Below are positions 13,501 through 27,500 of a DNA stretch of 64,000 bases, in pieces. Under the pieces are notes generated by a model. That model ran no database searches. It was not told where the DNA came from and saw only the letters and a list, made by a program, of their open reading frames with translations. The position numbers and the translations under genes were made by a program. This DNA comes from Ascaphus truei. Lineage: Eukaryota > Chordata > Amphibia > Anura > Ascaphidae. Numbering within the stretch: the first letter of the stretch is position 1; every line of letters begins with the position of its first letter. Location: contig CM071573.1 in NCBI GenBank assembly GCA_036426205.1, positions 39,883,771 through 39,947,770 on the forward strand, written 5' to 3'.

Positions 13501-16500
13501 GCCGCTGATGTAGAGGATGGCTGTGGCTTTGACTTCAGAAGAACTTGAAAGTAAAGGGCGCCTGACGAGGGAATTATTATGTTATTGATAAGTGAACCTG
13601 CACAAAGCCAATTTCACCAAAATCATATGTCATATATCCTTTTTGTTTTTCGTTTTTGTTTAGTTATTCATTGAAAAAAAAAAACTTAAGCGGCAAAGCC
13701 AGCTCCTTCTACAGAATTCTTCACCCGAGGAGCAGCTGTTAAAGGCCCTCGAGGAAAATGCAAAGTTAACTCATTTGTTAGAAGAGGAAAGGGTCCAGCA
13801 TCAACGTAAGGTAAGGTTCCCTTCCTGGGCTCGGAAATAGTCAGCCTATATTATTACACTACCCTTTAAACCATGGGGTTTCAACTCGGAACTCAAGGGC
13901 CATCAACAGGCCAGGTTTTATGGATATCCCTGCGTCAGCACNNNNNNNNNNNNNNNNNNNNNNNNNNTCTCTGCCCCTTCGTGCTCACTATATTGGCCGC
14001 TGCGTCGCGTCTGCTCATACGCGAGCCTCCGCAATAAATAAACTAAAGTCTTATTGCCAAATCATCAGATTATTTCTAACAAAACTGTGTGACCCATCCC
14101 AGGCAGTATAGTGTCCCGATTGTGTATGGGGAACTCACGATTAATAAGGCCCCAAACTGCACCTCAGTGTGTGCAAACAGCATGGGGGGTAGAGTTGCCA
14201 ATGCCGGAGCTTACAACGTCCGGGCACTGCCCTCACCCTAATATTAAGGTAATGTGGGGAGATTGGGAATCTGGGGATCGGCTGCGGTGAGTTGTCCCAT
14301 TCCGTTTGTGAATACCCTGTTGAGAATCACTGTTCGATTATATTAAGAAAAAAAAGGGGATTAAACATCTCTCACTTGCCATGGGAACCGTATGATCCAG
14401 CATTACTCTTTAAAGTAAACTTGGCTTAATTGAAATAACTTGCCCCAGACACAAACATAAGGTGGTGGGTAAGGCTGCAGCACAATTTATTAAACCATCA
14501 TAACAATACATAACTCAAACCATTACATAAAGAGTTAACCTCTCGCCTCCCAGCCAGAGAAACATTTCATAAATAACAATGGCTCTGAGTCCCAGCCAGG
14601 AACCTTAATTACCATCACAACCAAATACCTCCCCAACAATGTAACCGTTCCCGAGACCGTGCTCAGAAATACCCCACCAACAATGTAACCGTTCCTGAAG
14701 CCATGCTCAGAAATAACCCCCCCAAACAATGTAACCTTTCCCGAGACCGTGCTCAGAAATAACCCTCCCAACAATGTAACCATTCCTGAGACCATGCTCA
14801 GAACTAACCCTTATCCAACCTTGTGCTTCGACAAATAAATCACTTTTCTTATTTTAATTATTATTTTTGTGTATTTAATTTTTTTATTTAAAAAAATTAT
14901 AATAAATATAACCTATAAATTAACAGCAGGGAGTGAAGGGTGGGAATCTTGATCCAGTCTTATTCATAAGTAATTGCCTCTGGACCCAATTTACTGCTCA
15001 AACTTGACTCCTCCCTGTTTACCACACCTCAGCCAATGATGTGACCCTTCCCTTAGCCTAGCAACACACCTTCAACCAATCCCTAAACACCTTCCTTATC
15101 TCCACCTGGTAACAACCTACATATTTCCCGCCTAATTCTCCAGCTTCCCATTAACCATTCACCTTTTGTCCCTTTAACTGAGGTGAATCGGGGGTCATCC
15201 CCAGTCCCATGTGACCCTATGGCTAATTGTCTCTTGGGGCTTTCATTTTGTTCAGGAAATATAAAACACACATCTTTAATGAAGCATATGGGTAGCTCGC
15301 TGGCTGATACTATGCATCTCCTACATTGACACACTTACCAGAACACCCTCCTACTTTCTCTGTATGTTCTTCCTATTTACCACTTCGATTGTAAGCTCTT
15401 CGGGGCAGGGACTCTATTTTCCTAACATTACTCTTATGTCTCAAGCGCTTATTCCCATTATGTGTTATATTATTATGTCACATGTATTACTGCTGTGATG
15501 TGCTATTTACATAGATGGAAATATCCCAGAGAAACTCCAAGATGAAACCGTTGCTGCCAAAATTGTGCACATATAAATAATCTACCGTAGATCCATGAAA
15601 ATATATATGGTACATAAAGTACATGAAACTAGTAGTACTGTGTATCAGTGACTCACCTCCGGCACGGGGCTAGAGTGTGGTAGGGGGAAGTAGAAACTCG
15701 GTGCAGCCGTGTCCCCTGCCAGGGAACTATATGCGGTCTTAAGACACCCTGATCCTCCGCCACTGCCCTCACAACACCGGCGTCACACACAGCAACAGAC
15801 CCCACAGCGGGGGAGAAGGAGTACTCACAGTCTTGACACGCCGCGTCCAGGCTTCGGGACGCCAAAGCTGACTCACCAGCTGACGTCAGGCTCCACTGAT
15901 CCGGAAGTGCTTTGATGCGTGCTCCAGCCAAGGTAAATACAACAGAGACAGGGTTATCAGGCGGTTCACTGCAGTCGCAGGGGCATAAAAACAGAACTCC
16001 TCACGCAATGACTAAAAGGTTATTTATTGAGTGCATTGGCACAGTAAAATACTCTGCTACATGGAAACTCTTGAGCGGTTTCGTCCACAAGAGGGACTTT
16101 ATCAAAAAAGTGATAAAGTCCCTGCTTGCGGAAGAAACGCGTTCAGAGTTTCCATGTAGCAGAGTATTTTTGTGCCAATGCACTCAATAAATAACCTTTT
16201 AGTCTTGGTGAGGAGTTTGTTTTTATGCCCCTGCGACTGCAGGAACCGCCTGATAACCCTGTCTCTATTTACATAGATGGTGCATAATAACATACTATCC
16301 TACATACATACATACATACAAGCCTTTGAAATTTAAGTGACCAAGAGGTTAAAACGGAGCTCTCCCTGGAGCCCAGTGCAGAGAGAGAGAATTCCTCACA
16401 GCAGCGAAGCAGGAAGAATGAGACATTACACAGTTGTAATCCAAAAAAAGCTGTATTAGGCTGCGTCCATAGGACTGCAGCCGTGCGGAGGTGCGCGGAG

Positions 16501-19500
16501 GCTGAGGGAAAGCGGGTGCTTTCCCTGGCCTTGGTCCGGGGGCGTGTCGTGGGGGGGGGCTGTGACGTCACGGAGCTGGTTCGCCCTCCTTTGGCGAACG
16601 GCTCACGTGACCGGCCCTGCGCTCCCGTGAGCGCCAATCTAAAAATTTAATAAGACACACGCTTCCGCGCGCTTGCGGAAGCGTGCGCGCCCCTGCTAAA
16701 GCCGCTCTCATTGCGGCTGCAGGGGCTCACTGAGAAGCGTCAGCGCGCCTCAGCACGGGTCAGTGCCTAAGCGCTGACCCTGGACGCAACCTTAGGGTAG
16801 ATAGCACATACACCAACGTTTTGGTCCTCAATGGGGGACCTTTCTTCAGTACAACTTTTGACGTTTAATTTATTTTTGTGTATGGGTTTGGTGGATATTT
16901 AGTCTTTGAAGTACAGAACCGTTTGTGCCGGGCTCTTTTAATTATGAAAAGAATCACTAAACTTCTAGTTGTGTATTAACTCTATGCCATTTCACAATCT
17001 AAATGCAGGTCAAGGAGTTAGAAGAACAACTGGAAGAGGCCAAACTGCGTAAGGAGATACACAGCCTGAAACAACAGCTGGAACTATTAGAGATGGATAA
17101 AAAAGATTTAGAAGCCAAGTGCCAGAACTCCGAGTCAACTGTGAAAGATCTAAAGCACGCAGGTATTGGGTTCTGGCTATTACCTGACTCTTGTTTACAG
17201 GATTGGAACGGGGGGTGGTCCTTTGAAGCTGAACCGTGGTATTTTCAGCTCCAGGAACCTCCTGATTCCAGAGGTACTTATTAGTGACGTCACTGGTACA
17301 GATATGACCAGACTTGCTGTGTTCGGTGCCGTGATCGTGAGCGGTCCCAGAAACAAAGGATGGACAACCCCCGCAGCGTTAATCCTTCGCTTACTTCAGT
17401 GCAATAACCCCTACATGACCGATCTCCTCTGCTCCACACGCTGTCTTCACCCGCCTGCAGGCGGCACTCACTGTCTCCCTGCTCGAGCACTGTCCAACCC
17501 CCTCATGATGTAGATGGACGAATATCGGTATCAACATCATGAGGAGGAATACTGCAGGACCATATTCGGTCATCTACGTTAAGGGGGCACAAGGTTTTCT
17601 GTGGGGGGCAGGGGGGCGGCGGCGGTTACAGACACCCCATGCTTCCCCGAATGTATTTCAAATAAATGCCGGGGATCACGCGACGCCTCTAACTTAATTT
17701 ACCTTGCCTTCCAGCGACGCGTCGCCATGGCAACCCGGCGGCAAATGTCGCTGCGGGGTCACGTGACGTTGCGTTGTCATGGCAACGTGATGTCACATGA
17801 CCATGCGGCATCATTTGACGCCAGAGCCGAACGGAGGAGGGAGCGGGTGGCGCGAGCAGGAGGGGAAAGCAGGCATGGGGCGCAGGGAGAAAAGTTTGCG
17901 CTCCTCTGATCTACGTCATGAGGGGGTTGGGCAGTGCTGGAGTACTGGCTTGTTTTATATAAAGTTCTTCCTCACTAATGCATGGGGAGGGTCAATAATT
18001 TTAATAACAACCCTTCAGCAGAGACTGAGGCTACATTTTATATATTTGATTTGGTATGAGGTGTCATTTACATGTTGGTCAGTGTGAATGTCACCACACA
18101 ATACTGGGGGAGAACTGGATACTCCTACATTAAGGGGGTAATTCTATACATGCCATTTCTGCTATGTGCGGCCTCAAATCTCAATTATCTTCAATGGAGA
18201 TTTTCAGACGAGAAAGATGCCAACGGCCACTTGGGCACATATAGAATAAATCCGTAAATGTGCACATGGTTAATTGATTTATATACAGTATAAAACATAT
18301 ACTTTACCCTACTCCAATATAATTTCCATAACCACTGCGTATTAGACACAGTACATGTCACATTTCAGGAAGACTTCTGTTGTCTTCTAATCTCATCCAT
18401 GTACTGCCTGCGATAGAATCCACCATGCACAAGAGACACCTGCCACCATGCACAAGAGACACCTGCCACCATGCACAAGAGACACCTGCCACCATGCACA
18501 AGAGACACCTGCCACCATGCACTTTTGTATCCCTGTCTCTATAAAGGATTTAGAATTAAAGACTTCTGCGAGTGTACAGATGTAGCAGACGTTGGTGCAG
18601 CTGCTGGCACACGCCGGTGGATGCAATAACGTGGTTGCCCCGCCCCTTCTTCGCTCGCATCTGTTACCATTACAATGGCGTCTGCTCTGGTGAGCGCGTT
18701 GTGTGTCCTGCTACAACACACCGCTACTATATCTGTATGTCAGTTACTGGCCTAAGACTCAGAAGGGATTGAGGACATAGTGGGATTATAAAACCCAATG
18801 CATATTTTTCAATGAAAAGAGGAAAAATAACCTTTTTAGAATAACTACGTGATGGAGAAAGTAGCTAGTGATGAGTAATTAGTGTAGTTTTCACGGGTTT
18901 GCCTTCATCGTGTTTTTTAAGCTCTTACCACTGAACAGACCACAAGAAAAAAAGTGCACACAAATATCTTCTCTGCTGTAGAATCCTGCAATGATTTCCA
19001 TTTCTGTTCTATTCACTTTCGAAGGCAAGGGCTTAAGAAAGATGATAGAACAGTAAGAGGAGGTACTGAATTTGTATCATAGATGTGGATTAGTGATCAC
19101 AGATGTAGTCTTGTGTTCAGTGGACTAATACTCAGTTCTAGCAGTTGTATCGGAACTGTAGGACATTATATTTTTTCAGACCACCATTTGTTTTTCATAA
19201 ATGTTGTTCAACTGGCACTTTAAAAATACCTCTTCTTCAGATGCCATATCTGATGCCATATCTGATGCCATAGTCCAGCATCATCATGTAATCAGCGTTG
19301 TGCAGACGGGCTGGTAAAATTGGGGCCTTTCTCCAAATTAGAAGAGAACATTCACCATGTCCTGTGTTCATATAACTATTTATCTGTTTTCCAACCAGTG
19401 GAAGAGCTTCAGAAAAGAATACAACAAGCCGAAAATCCTGTACCTCCTCCTCCTCCGCCACCACCACCCCCACCTCCACCTCCACCGCCACCTAATCCTA

Positions 19501-21504
19501 TCCGGTAAGAAAGTCCATTCTTCATAGCAGAAGAGCTTCTAAATGTTGATACATTGTAAATACGGTATCCCACCTAGCAATACACATCAGCGTTCCGATG
19601 AAAGTACTCTGCTATGTACCTGCTTTTATACTGTTTTTGACAGTGGTTTAATAATTTAAGATATGTTTAATAGCCTTGCAAATTTCGTCCGAAAATGTGG
19701 AAAGTACAATAACAAATGGTAGTAACAAAGGAGGGAGAGGGAGTAGGGGGTTTGATACCTTTTATTGGACCAACACGTAGTTGATATGTTACAAGCTTTC
19801 CAACCTCTCAAGGTCCTTCATCGGGTCCTACTCCTACCCTGAGAGGTTCGAGAGCTTGAAACATATCAACTATTTGTTGGTCCAATAAAAGGTATCATAC
19901 CCCTACTCCCTCTCCCTCCTTACTATATGGAAGACAGGACCAACATGGCTACCCATTCTTTTTTGAACAACAAATGGTATAATATATGCAATGTATACTA
20001 ATGCACCCGAGATACTCATATACCTTAAAAAAAAGTAGGGAAAATTCAAAGCTAATTTTGAACACTTTATTTATATAACCCCTTCCCAAATACAGTTGGG
20101 AGCCAGATAATGTTATAATACGCTGTTCACTTAATAATGGGACTGGGCATATGAGATTGTGTGTTCAACATTTTAACATTCTCACAGTAAGGATTTATGC
20201 TCACAAAAGGTTATAAATCTCTGCAGAAAATGTGTTGATATGGTTGATAGTAGATGGGGGCCAGTGTATTAATATTACTCTGTTTAAGTGAATGCACAGA
20301 GATATCCTCCGCAGAGAGTCTTTGGCAATCTCAGTGCTGTACTTGATATTGTGCCCTATTGTTGGCACTGCATAAATAAAATGACACACAGCAGAAACAC
20401 AATGCACATCAATCACAACACACCCCCCTTCCTTGTCATTACAAGATCTCTCATGTCAATGATTCGGAAGCGACCCGGTGGTGCGGGAAGTGCAGCAAAG
20501 AAGGAAGCGGCTTCCCAACCTGAGTCTGGTAAGAATTTTTTACGCCCTATGAAACCAAGGGATTCAACGGGCCCAATGTGTAAACTGGCAGCAGATTAAA
20601 CGTAGTCACTGTTCAAGCAAAATCACACAAGTGTACATATTTTCGATTGAACTTTAAATGTTTTCATGGTAACCAAATACTTCGAAGGTTGGTTTTCCCT
20701 ATTGGAACTGTTTCTATTTCGTTGGTCTGTAAAGTCATTTTCATTAGCCAGATTAAAGGTGTGGTTCTGCATATTAGTAAGGTGGGGCGCAGGGGGTCTG
20801 TAGAGGTGAACAACATTCATTTCAGCTCCTGGGACCCTCTTCTTCCCGGGAAGCTTACCTTTGAAGCTGCCACGGGTACCATCCCCATGCAGGGGGAAAT
20901 TTAACACGGTTTTGTTCTGGAGACCCCCTGCTTCATAACCAATAAAAGAAAAATAGGCTGGAATGCTGCTTTAAGGTATCTGATGAGAATGAATTTAAAA
21001 GGACTTGGCAAAAAGAAAAACATTAGTTGACAGAAAGTAAAATGTTCACATTAAGGTAGACTTAATCTTTTGAATGCAAACCATTACATTGACAGGTTTC
21101 TTTCTTGTTGCATGCTGCTTTGACCAGGGGCTCCTGTCCTCAAGGGCCACCAACAGGTCAGCCTTTAAGTCAACGACTGAGACACTGATTGACCCACCTG
21201 TGTTGAAGTTTTATCCTTAAAACCTGACCTGTTGGTGGCCCCCGAGGACTTGAGTTGGCCACCCCTGGCGCAGTAACATTATAACATACAGTAGTTAAGT
21301 AATAATCCCTGAAGAACAGGGCATTACTGGCCAATAATGCCCTGTTCTGAGGGGGATTATTACTATTATAGGCTAAATGTAGGCTTATTTTTATTTATTT
21401 TTAATTTTTCATAAAAAAGATAATTTTTTTTAGTCCTATTGATTTTTATCAGCATGTTTTTACTGCAAGTTTATTAAAAGTAAATTGTACATATACACAG
21501 ACCC

Positions 21505-21562
<58 letters not shown>

Positions 21563-24500
21563 GCCCCCCCTCTATACACACAAACACACTCTGCAACCTC
21601 CCTATATACACGCAAACATACTCTGCAACCCCCCTATATACACGCAAACATACTCTGCAACCCCCCTATATACACACAAACACACACTGTGCAGCCCCCC
21701 TCTACATTCACAAAACACACTGCAGCCCTCCTCCACCATCTACACTCACAAAACACACAACACACAGCAGCCTCCCCTCTACACCCACAAAACACACTGC
21801 AGACACACACTTACAAAACAGACTGCTGCCCCCTCTACATCCATAAAACACACACCAGCAGCCCCCCTCTACACCCACTGCAGCCCCCATGTAGACACAC
21901 ACACACAAAAAAAAACCTCTGCACCCCTCCTCCACCCACAAAACACACACTGCAGCCACCCCTCTGCACCTACAAAATACACTCTGCAGAGACACACAAA
22001 TCAATAAAACAGACTCTGCCAACTCTACATCCACAAGACACACACCAGCAGCTCCCCCCTCTTCACCCGCTGCAGACCCCTGTAAACCCACACTGCAGAC
22101 ACACAGTAACAAAACACTGCATCCCTCCTCCACCCACACAACACACTCTGAAGCCACACACACTGCAGCCCCCCTCTACAAGAACAAAACACAAACAGCA
22201 GAAACACACCAACAAGACTCTGCTGCCCCCTTTACACCCACAATACACACTCAGCAGACACACAAACCTTTCCCCTCACTCTCCTGTGCGGAGCTCTCTG
22301 TAGACAGGGTGGGGGAGGAGCCAGTGCCTTGCTGCTGTCTTCTGTCCAATCACCTCCCTTGTCGAAGTGCAAATTTCACTCTTTGTGAATGAAACCTGAA
22401 AGCTGATTGGCTGAAAAACTTGGCAAGCTGCCAAAAATCCCGGGCCATTACTGATTGGTTAAAATTCCGGGCATTATCCTATCAGAGAGCAGGGATTTCA
22501 ATAATGCCCTGAATTTAACAGCTTTAGCCTACAATATTTATTACGGTGAAAAGGACCTCAATCTGTCTTCAGCAATCTGTACTTCTTATCCTTCGATTTA
22601 CCAATAATGTAGTTCGCTAGAGAATGTAATAGATGTTTGTGTTTATATTCCATTATTGACTGTAAAATCACTATTTACTCTGGAAACAAATCCCCCACCT
22701 GGATAACGGTTTGAATGAAAATGGAAATTGTTACCTTCAGAATGGACTTTTCTTTTGCGTTCTGGTCTCTTGCCGGACGGAATTAATCTTCGAGTCGGTT
22801 CCGCGTCTAAGTCCTTGTTTCCTATTAATGGTTTAGTCTTGTTTTCTCTACTGAAAACAACCAAGTTGAGGTTTGAAAATGTAATTTTTTTTTTTTTAAT
22901 GTTAAATAGGTCATATTATTAGGAGTACAGAGTCAGGCAATAATGCTAGAAACCAGTGTGAGGCATTGTTTTAACATGCTCGCAGTATTTCTTTCTGCAT
23001 GCAAGGTCCTGTCAGCACTCAGTGGTTTTATGAAAAGCCATTAAACATTGACACAATGTGTTTTGATTCTATTTAAAAGCCTGTTTCTAAATTTTTAAAC
23101 AATAACCAGAGGCTGATTTTAAGTGTTCGGTGAAAATGTAAATATTCAAAATGGCATGTTTTTCTCCTGATGTGTTTTTTAGTTCTGAGAATTAAATGGT
23201 TCCCCGCAGGAAATTGCAAACACACAACTGGCAGGTTAAACGTAAGATACTGTAGCATTGTTAAATCTTTCATTTCTGACAATAGACCATAGAAATGCAT
23301 TAAGCATGTAACTGAATTTCACACTGTACTGTATTAATAAGAAAATGGGCCAGGAGTTGTTGCCATTTTTATTTTCATTCTGCAAATTCCAGATCTGAGA
23401 AAGGCAAAATTCATTTTAAAGGAGTTGGGCTCCATTCCAATGACACTAAAATCCTATTAACGGGTTATTAGATGGTGCAGTAGATTTTAATAGTGTTGGC
23501 CATAATTCTCCATCATCAGTCATTAATTAGTGTGAAGTCTGCTTAAGTGGTTTTAGACCATCATCATTATATGAGCTGTAAGTACTTTGCCTCTTATTCG
23601 TTGAGTTCACACCACAGTACCACAGGAAATGCATTAAACGTGATGTTTCAGCTTGTTTGTTCTGTTTTATTAAAGAATAATTTTCTTGTATGAATCAGGG
23701 AGAGATTGTGTATACTTGCCGTCTACACGTTAATGATCTATATTACGCGCTATGTCTAGCTCTCAAGCATACACTTATTGTTTTGCCAGTTACACTTCTA
23801 AAAACCACTCGTCAGAGCATCAGAATACTCTGCCGAAAATAGCAGGAACACGTATTTTTACTCTTGTGGGATTTAGTACTTGCAGGTATTACATTGCCCG
23901 CCAAATTTACTGGATTTATGAGCTAAAGGAGGTTAAATAATGCTTCTTGGTCTTCTTTATACTATAATAATAAAAGTCACAATTACTTTAATTCTGACTA
24001 CTGGCGAGAAGCTAAATCTGGCTCACGTTTCCTTGTCTATTCCTTGATTAGTTTTCTTGTTCTGTTATCTCTGAATTTATAGTGAATTTGAAAAAATACT
24101 ATTTCCTCTGCCACTGGCCTCAATGCATTTTATTAGTTGTCAGTATAGTTTTAAACCATTTAAAGCCAGATAGTCTGGCACGAGCCTGTATGCACCTCTG
24201 GCAGTGAAGGCTTAACCCTTAAGCCTAACCTTACATCCTTACATCTAATTTTCATAGGCAAGGATAACCCATGTAGATGATATTCACACCTAAACACGTT
24301 TCTGATTTCTTGCTCGCTTTCTGGATTTTATTGACAAATTCTATTCTTTAGAGAAATGACTGCACTCATTGTTTTTGATTTTCTAGTAAATTGTAACTGA
24401 AATCCATCCATATTTCTATAGAAAAACTTCACCCAAGCCAAGTCCGATTTAGAAGACTCAGCACTGTAGTAATAGTAATGAAAAAGATTGTATTAATCAA

Positions 24501-27500
24501 AATCAATAACCAACATTTCGGTTGACTGTGGAACCTTCCTCAGGGTGGTTTCCCAACAGTGGACAAAACCATTGGTTATTGGGTTTGATTAATAAAATCT
24601 CTTTGATCACTATTACTGCAGGGCTGAGTCTTCTACATCGGTCCTGTTTGGGTGAAGTATTTCTAGATATTTGATTTGCACTTGATTTACAGTTATGCTG
24701 CTGAGGGGTGTGTGTGTGTGTGTGTATACACCCACACACATATATTCATGTATGTCCGTGTTCTTCATCTCTATTCTTTTATATATATATATATATCAGT
24801 TTGAAAAAGGACTTATTACAGATCCTTTTATAATATATTATAATTGTTTCTCTGTAGAAACCTTTTGTAAACACACATGCTGTTTTTATCTTTTGTGACT
24901 CTAAGAAAAAAAGAATGAATGATTATATTTTTCCTATAGAAAATGTCGGTGACTTGAAAAAACAGGCAGTGGAAGAAATGATGGATCGTATTAAGAAGGG
25001 AGTTCACCTTCGCCCCATAAACCAGCCAAACCGACTTAAGAGTCAGGTCAGTAAATCGCTAACATGTCTTTGCGACATGTTCTGATGTGCGACTAATATG
25101 TAATCCACAATTAGGTTGTAACAAAGGAAGGAGTAGGGGGTATGATACCTTTTATTGGACCAACAAGTAGTTAATATGTTACAAGCTTTTGAACCTCTCA
25201 GGGTAGGAACCGATGAAGGGCCCTGAGAGGTTGGAAAGCTTGTAACATATCAATAAAATATATCATACCCCCTACTTCCTCTCTCTCCTGTGGAAGACGG
25301 GACTAACACGGCCCCCAACCCTTCTTTACAATCAGGTTAAAATTCAGCTTAACTTGCTCTGTGAAAATAAGGTGCCATACAAAGGAGGAGGAAGGGAAAT
25401 GTGAAAGGTGAGATATTTGGGAAAGGTCAGTGGTAGGAAAACAGGATCCAATTTTCACTGGTGTCACTCATTGTAATCACAGCATCATTTTAAATTCGTC
25501 TACGCTCAGGCTGGTTTACAGTACAATGAAGCACATCCAAAATATTGTAAAAAAAATAAGTAGTATCCTCTCCTTGTAAAGTCACGTGCAAAATATTTCT
25601 GTAATGATTCCAGTTCTTCAATCCAACAGTGCAATAGCACCCGGGTACGTAGTAATAAAGATTCCACTGATTTCCTCAAAGTACAGGGACAATACCACAG
25701 GTATGATGTCCCCACTACTGTGATTTACCAAGTGTTTGGTTAAAATAACTAAACTGAAGCAATGTCTGAATAATGACTATAAACAGTACTCCATCACCAG
25801 CAGGAGACCACAGCATCAGAAGCAGCAGCACCAACCACAGCAACAACTGCAACCACAACGCTCCCTGCTGGAAGTGCACAAGAAGCGAAAGTGAGAATAC
25901 ACTGCATGCTTGCATTGTGCAAGTAGCTGTCTGTGTGTCTATGCATGTATACATAAATTCATCTTTCAGTTGTCAAGTGCTTTAAATTCAGCACCATGCA
26001 CTCTGGGTAAAGATTCCAATATGTATGTACTACATGCTTCACATAGGTTAGTGTTCTATGCTGATAAAGTAATATGGGAAATGACGGTACCTATACATGC
26101 ATGTATCCCATATAAAGGATGTGTGATGATGGGTAAGTGAATTAACTGTTTAATAGATTAAGCCCCATGGGAGTTTGTAATCCCCTGACTGGCATAATGG
26201 ACAAGTGGAAGTAAATAATGTATTGAATAGCCACTCATGTCATGCCTTATATACAGGCATACCCCGCTTTAAGGACACTCACTTTAAGTACACTCGCGAG
26301 TAAGTACATTTCGCTCAATAGACAAACGGCAGCTCACGCATGCGCCTGTCAGCACGTCCTGAACAGCAATACTGGCTCCCTACCTGTACCGAGCTGTGCA
26401 CAAGCGGGGAGGCTATAGAGCCTGTTACACATGCGTTATTTACATCAGTTATGCACGTGTATGACGATTGCCGTACAGTACGTGCATCAAAAGTAGGAAA
26501 AAGGTAGTGCTTCACTTTAAGTACATTTTCACTTTACATACATGCTCCGGTCCCATTGCGTATGTTAATGCGGGGTATGCCTGTAGTAGAAATATGGTTG
26601 GCATGTTTTTGTTTTAACTTGCTGGTGATTAATTTCCTTTGCAGCTGCATTGGTTCAGTTCCAAGTCTTCATGCACGTGGCTTGTTTGTGTTGACCATTC
26701 AAGTGGTCCTTTGCTCTATTAGATTTGTGTTGAGTTGAATTAGCTCAATTTATGGTGTTTATTTTTAAGTATGTTGACATGTTTTGATAGTCCTACTTCT
26801 TTTTAGTTTTTTGTTGCTGTTAATTGTGTACACCGCTGTCATTGCAAATTTGTGATGGACTTTTCAGTGCCCTTCTTTTGAAATCTGCATAGGCTCTGGA
26901 AGCCTAATATTTACCTGTGCAAATGTCTGCACTCACACAATGATTTCCCCTAAGAACACATCCCCATGCCCTTTTTTTCTGTGGGGCCTAATTACACCAG
27001 AGAAGGTGCATAAATAGGAGGTTAGGCACATCTGCATAAACCACAACAAAGGAAAAAGGTCTGAGCTGTGAAGGACCCTCCAGAGGTGACCATTTGCAGA
27101 ATTGTTGGCTGTATTTGAAAACATGTCCTTGAATTCCTAACAATGATGTAATTTACTATAAACTGCTTCAAGTGGGCAAGGTGAACCAAGGCTCTCCGTA
27201 GCAGCCAGCAGAAGGTAAAGAGAGAGGCTCTTAGCTGTAGAGTGCACAAACAATAGACTCTGACGTGCTTTGAATGCCGAGGTGTGAACCATTTAGTGGG
27301 CTCCCAGGTTCTGATGCAACCCACTTCTCTCCCCTTACTCATGAAAGGGATTGTATGTGGTTGGAGAGAAATGTTTCTTCTTCTTTATATGTTAAGGAGC
27401 AATGCAACAATAAATATAAATGGTGAAGTCGGGAAGGATGCCTGAAGAGGGACGCATTATCGTATTTGTTCAAGTTTGATTGTTACACATTTTTTAATGT

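Noticed and set aside
18395..18525. CRISPR-like array
   Set aside because: The 23-bp units are directly contiguous, without spacers; a simple tandem repeat in a vertebrate intron.
21485..22303. 272-codon open frame (Thr/His/Pro-rich)
   Set aside because: Entirely a CA-rich low-complexity repeat; the opposite strand is open too.
25801..25890. Possible 90-nt phase 0/0 exon in SHTN1 (QETTASEAAAPTT...)
   Set aside because: It has AG and GTGAGA borders, but the content is a degenerate CAG/CAN tract with no shootin-1 homology and a weak pyrimidine tract.
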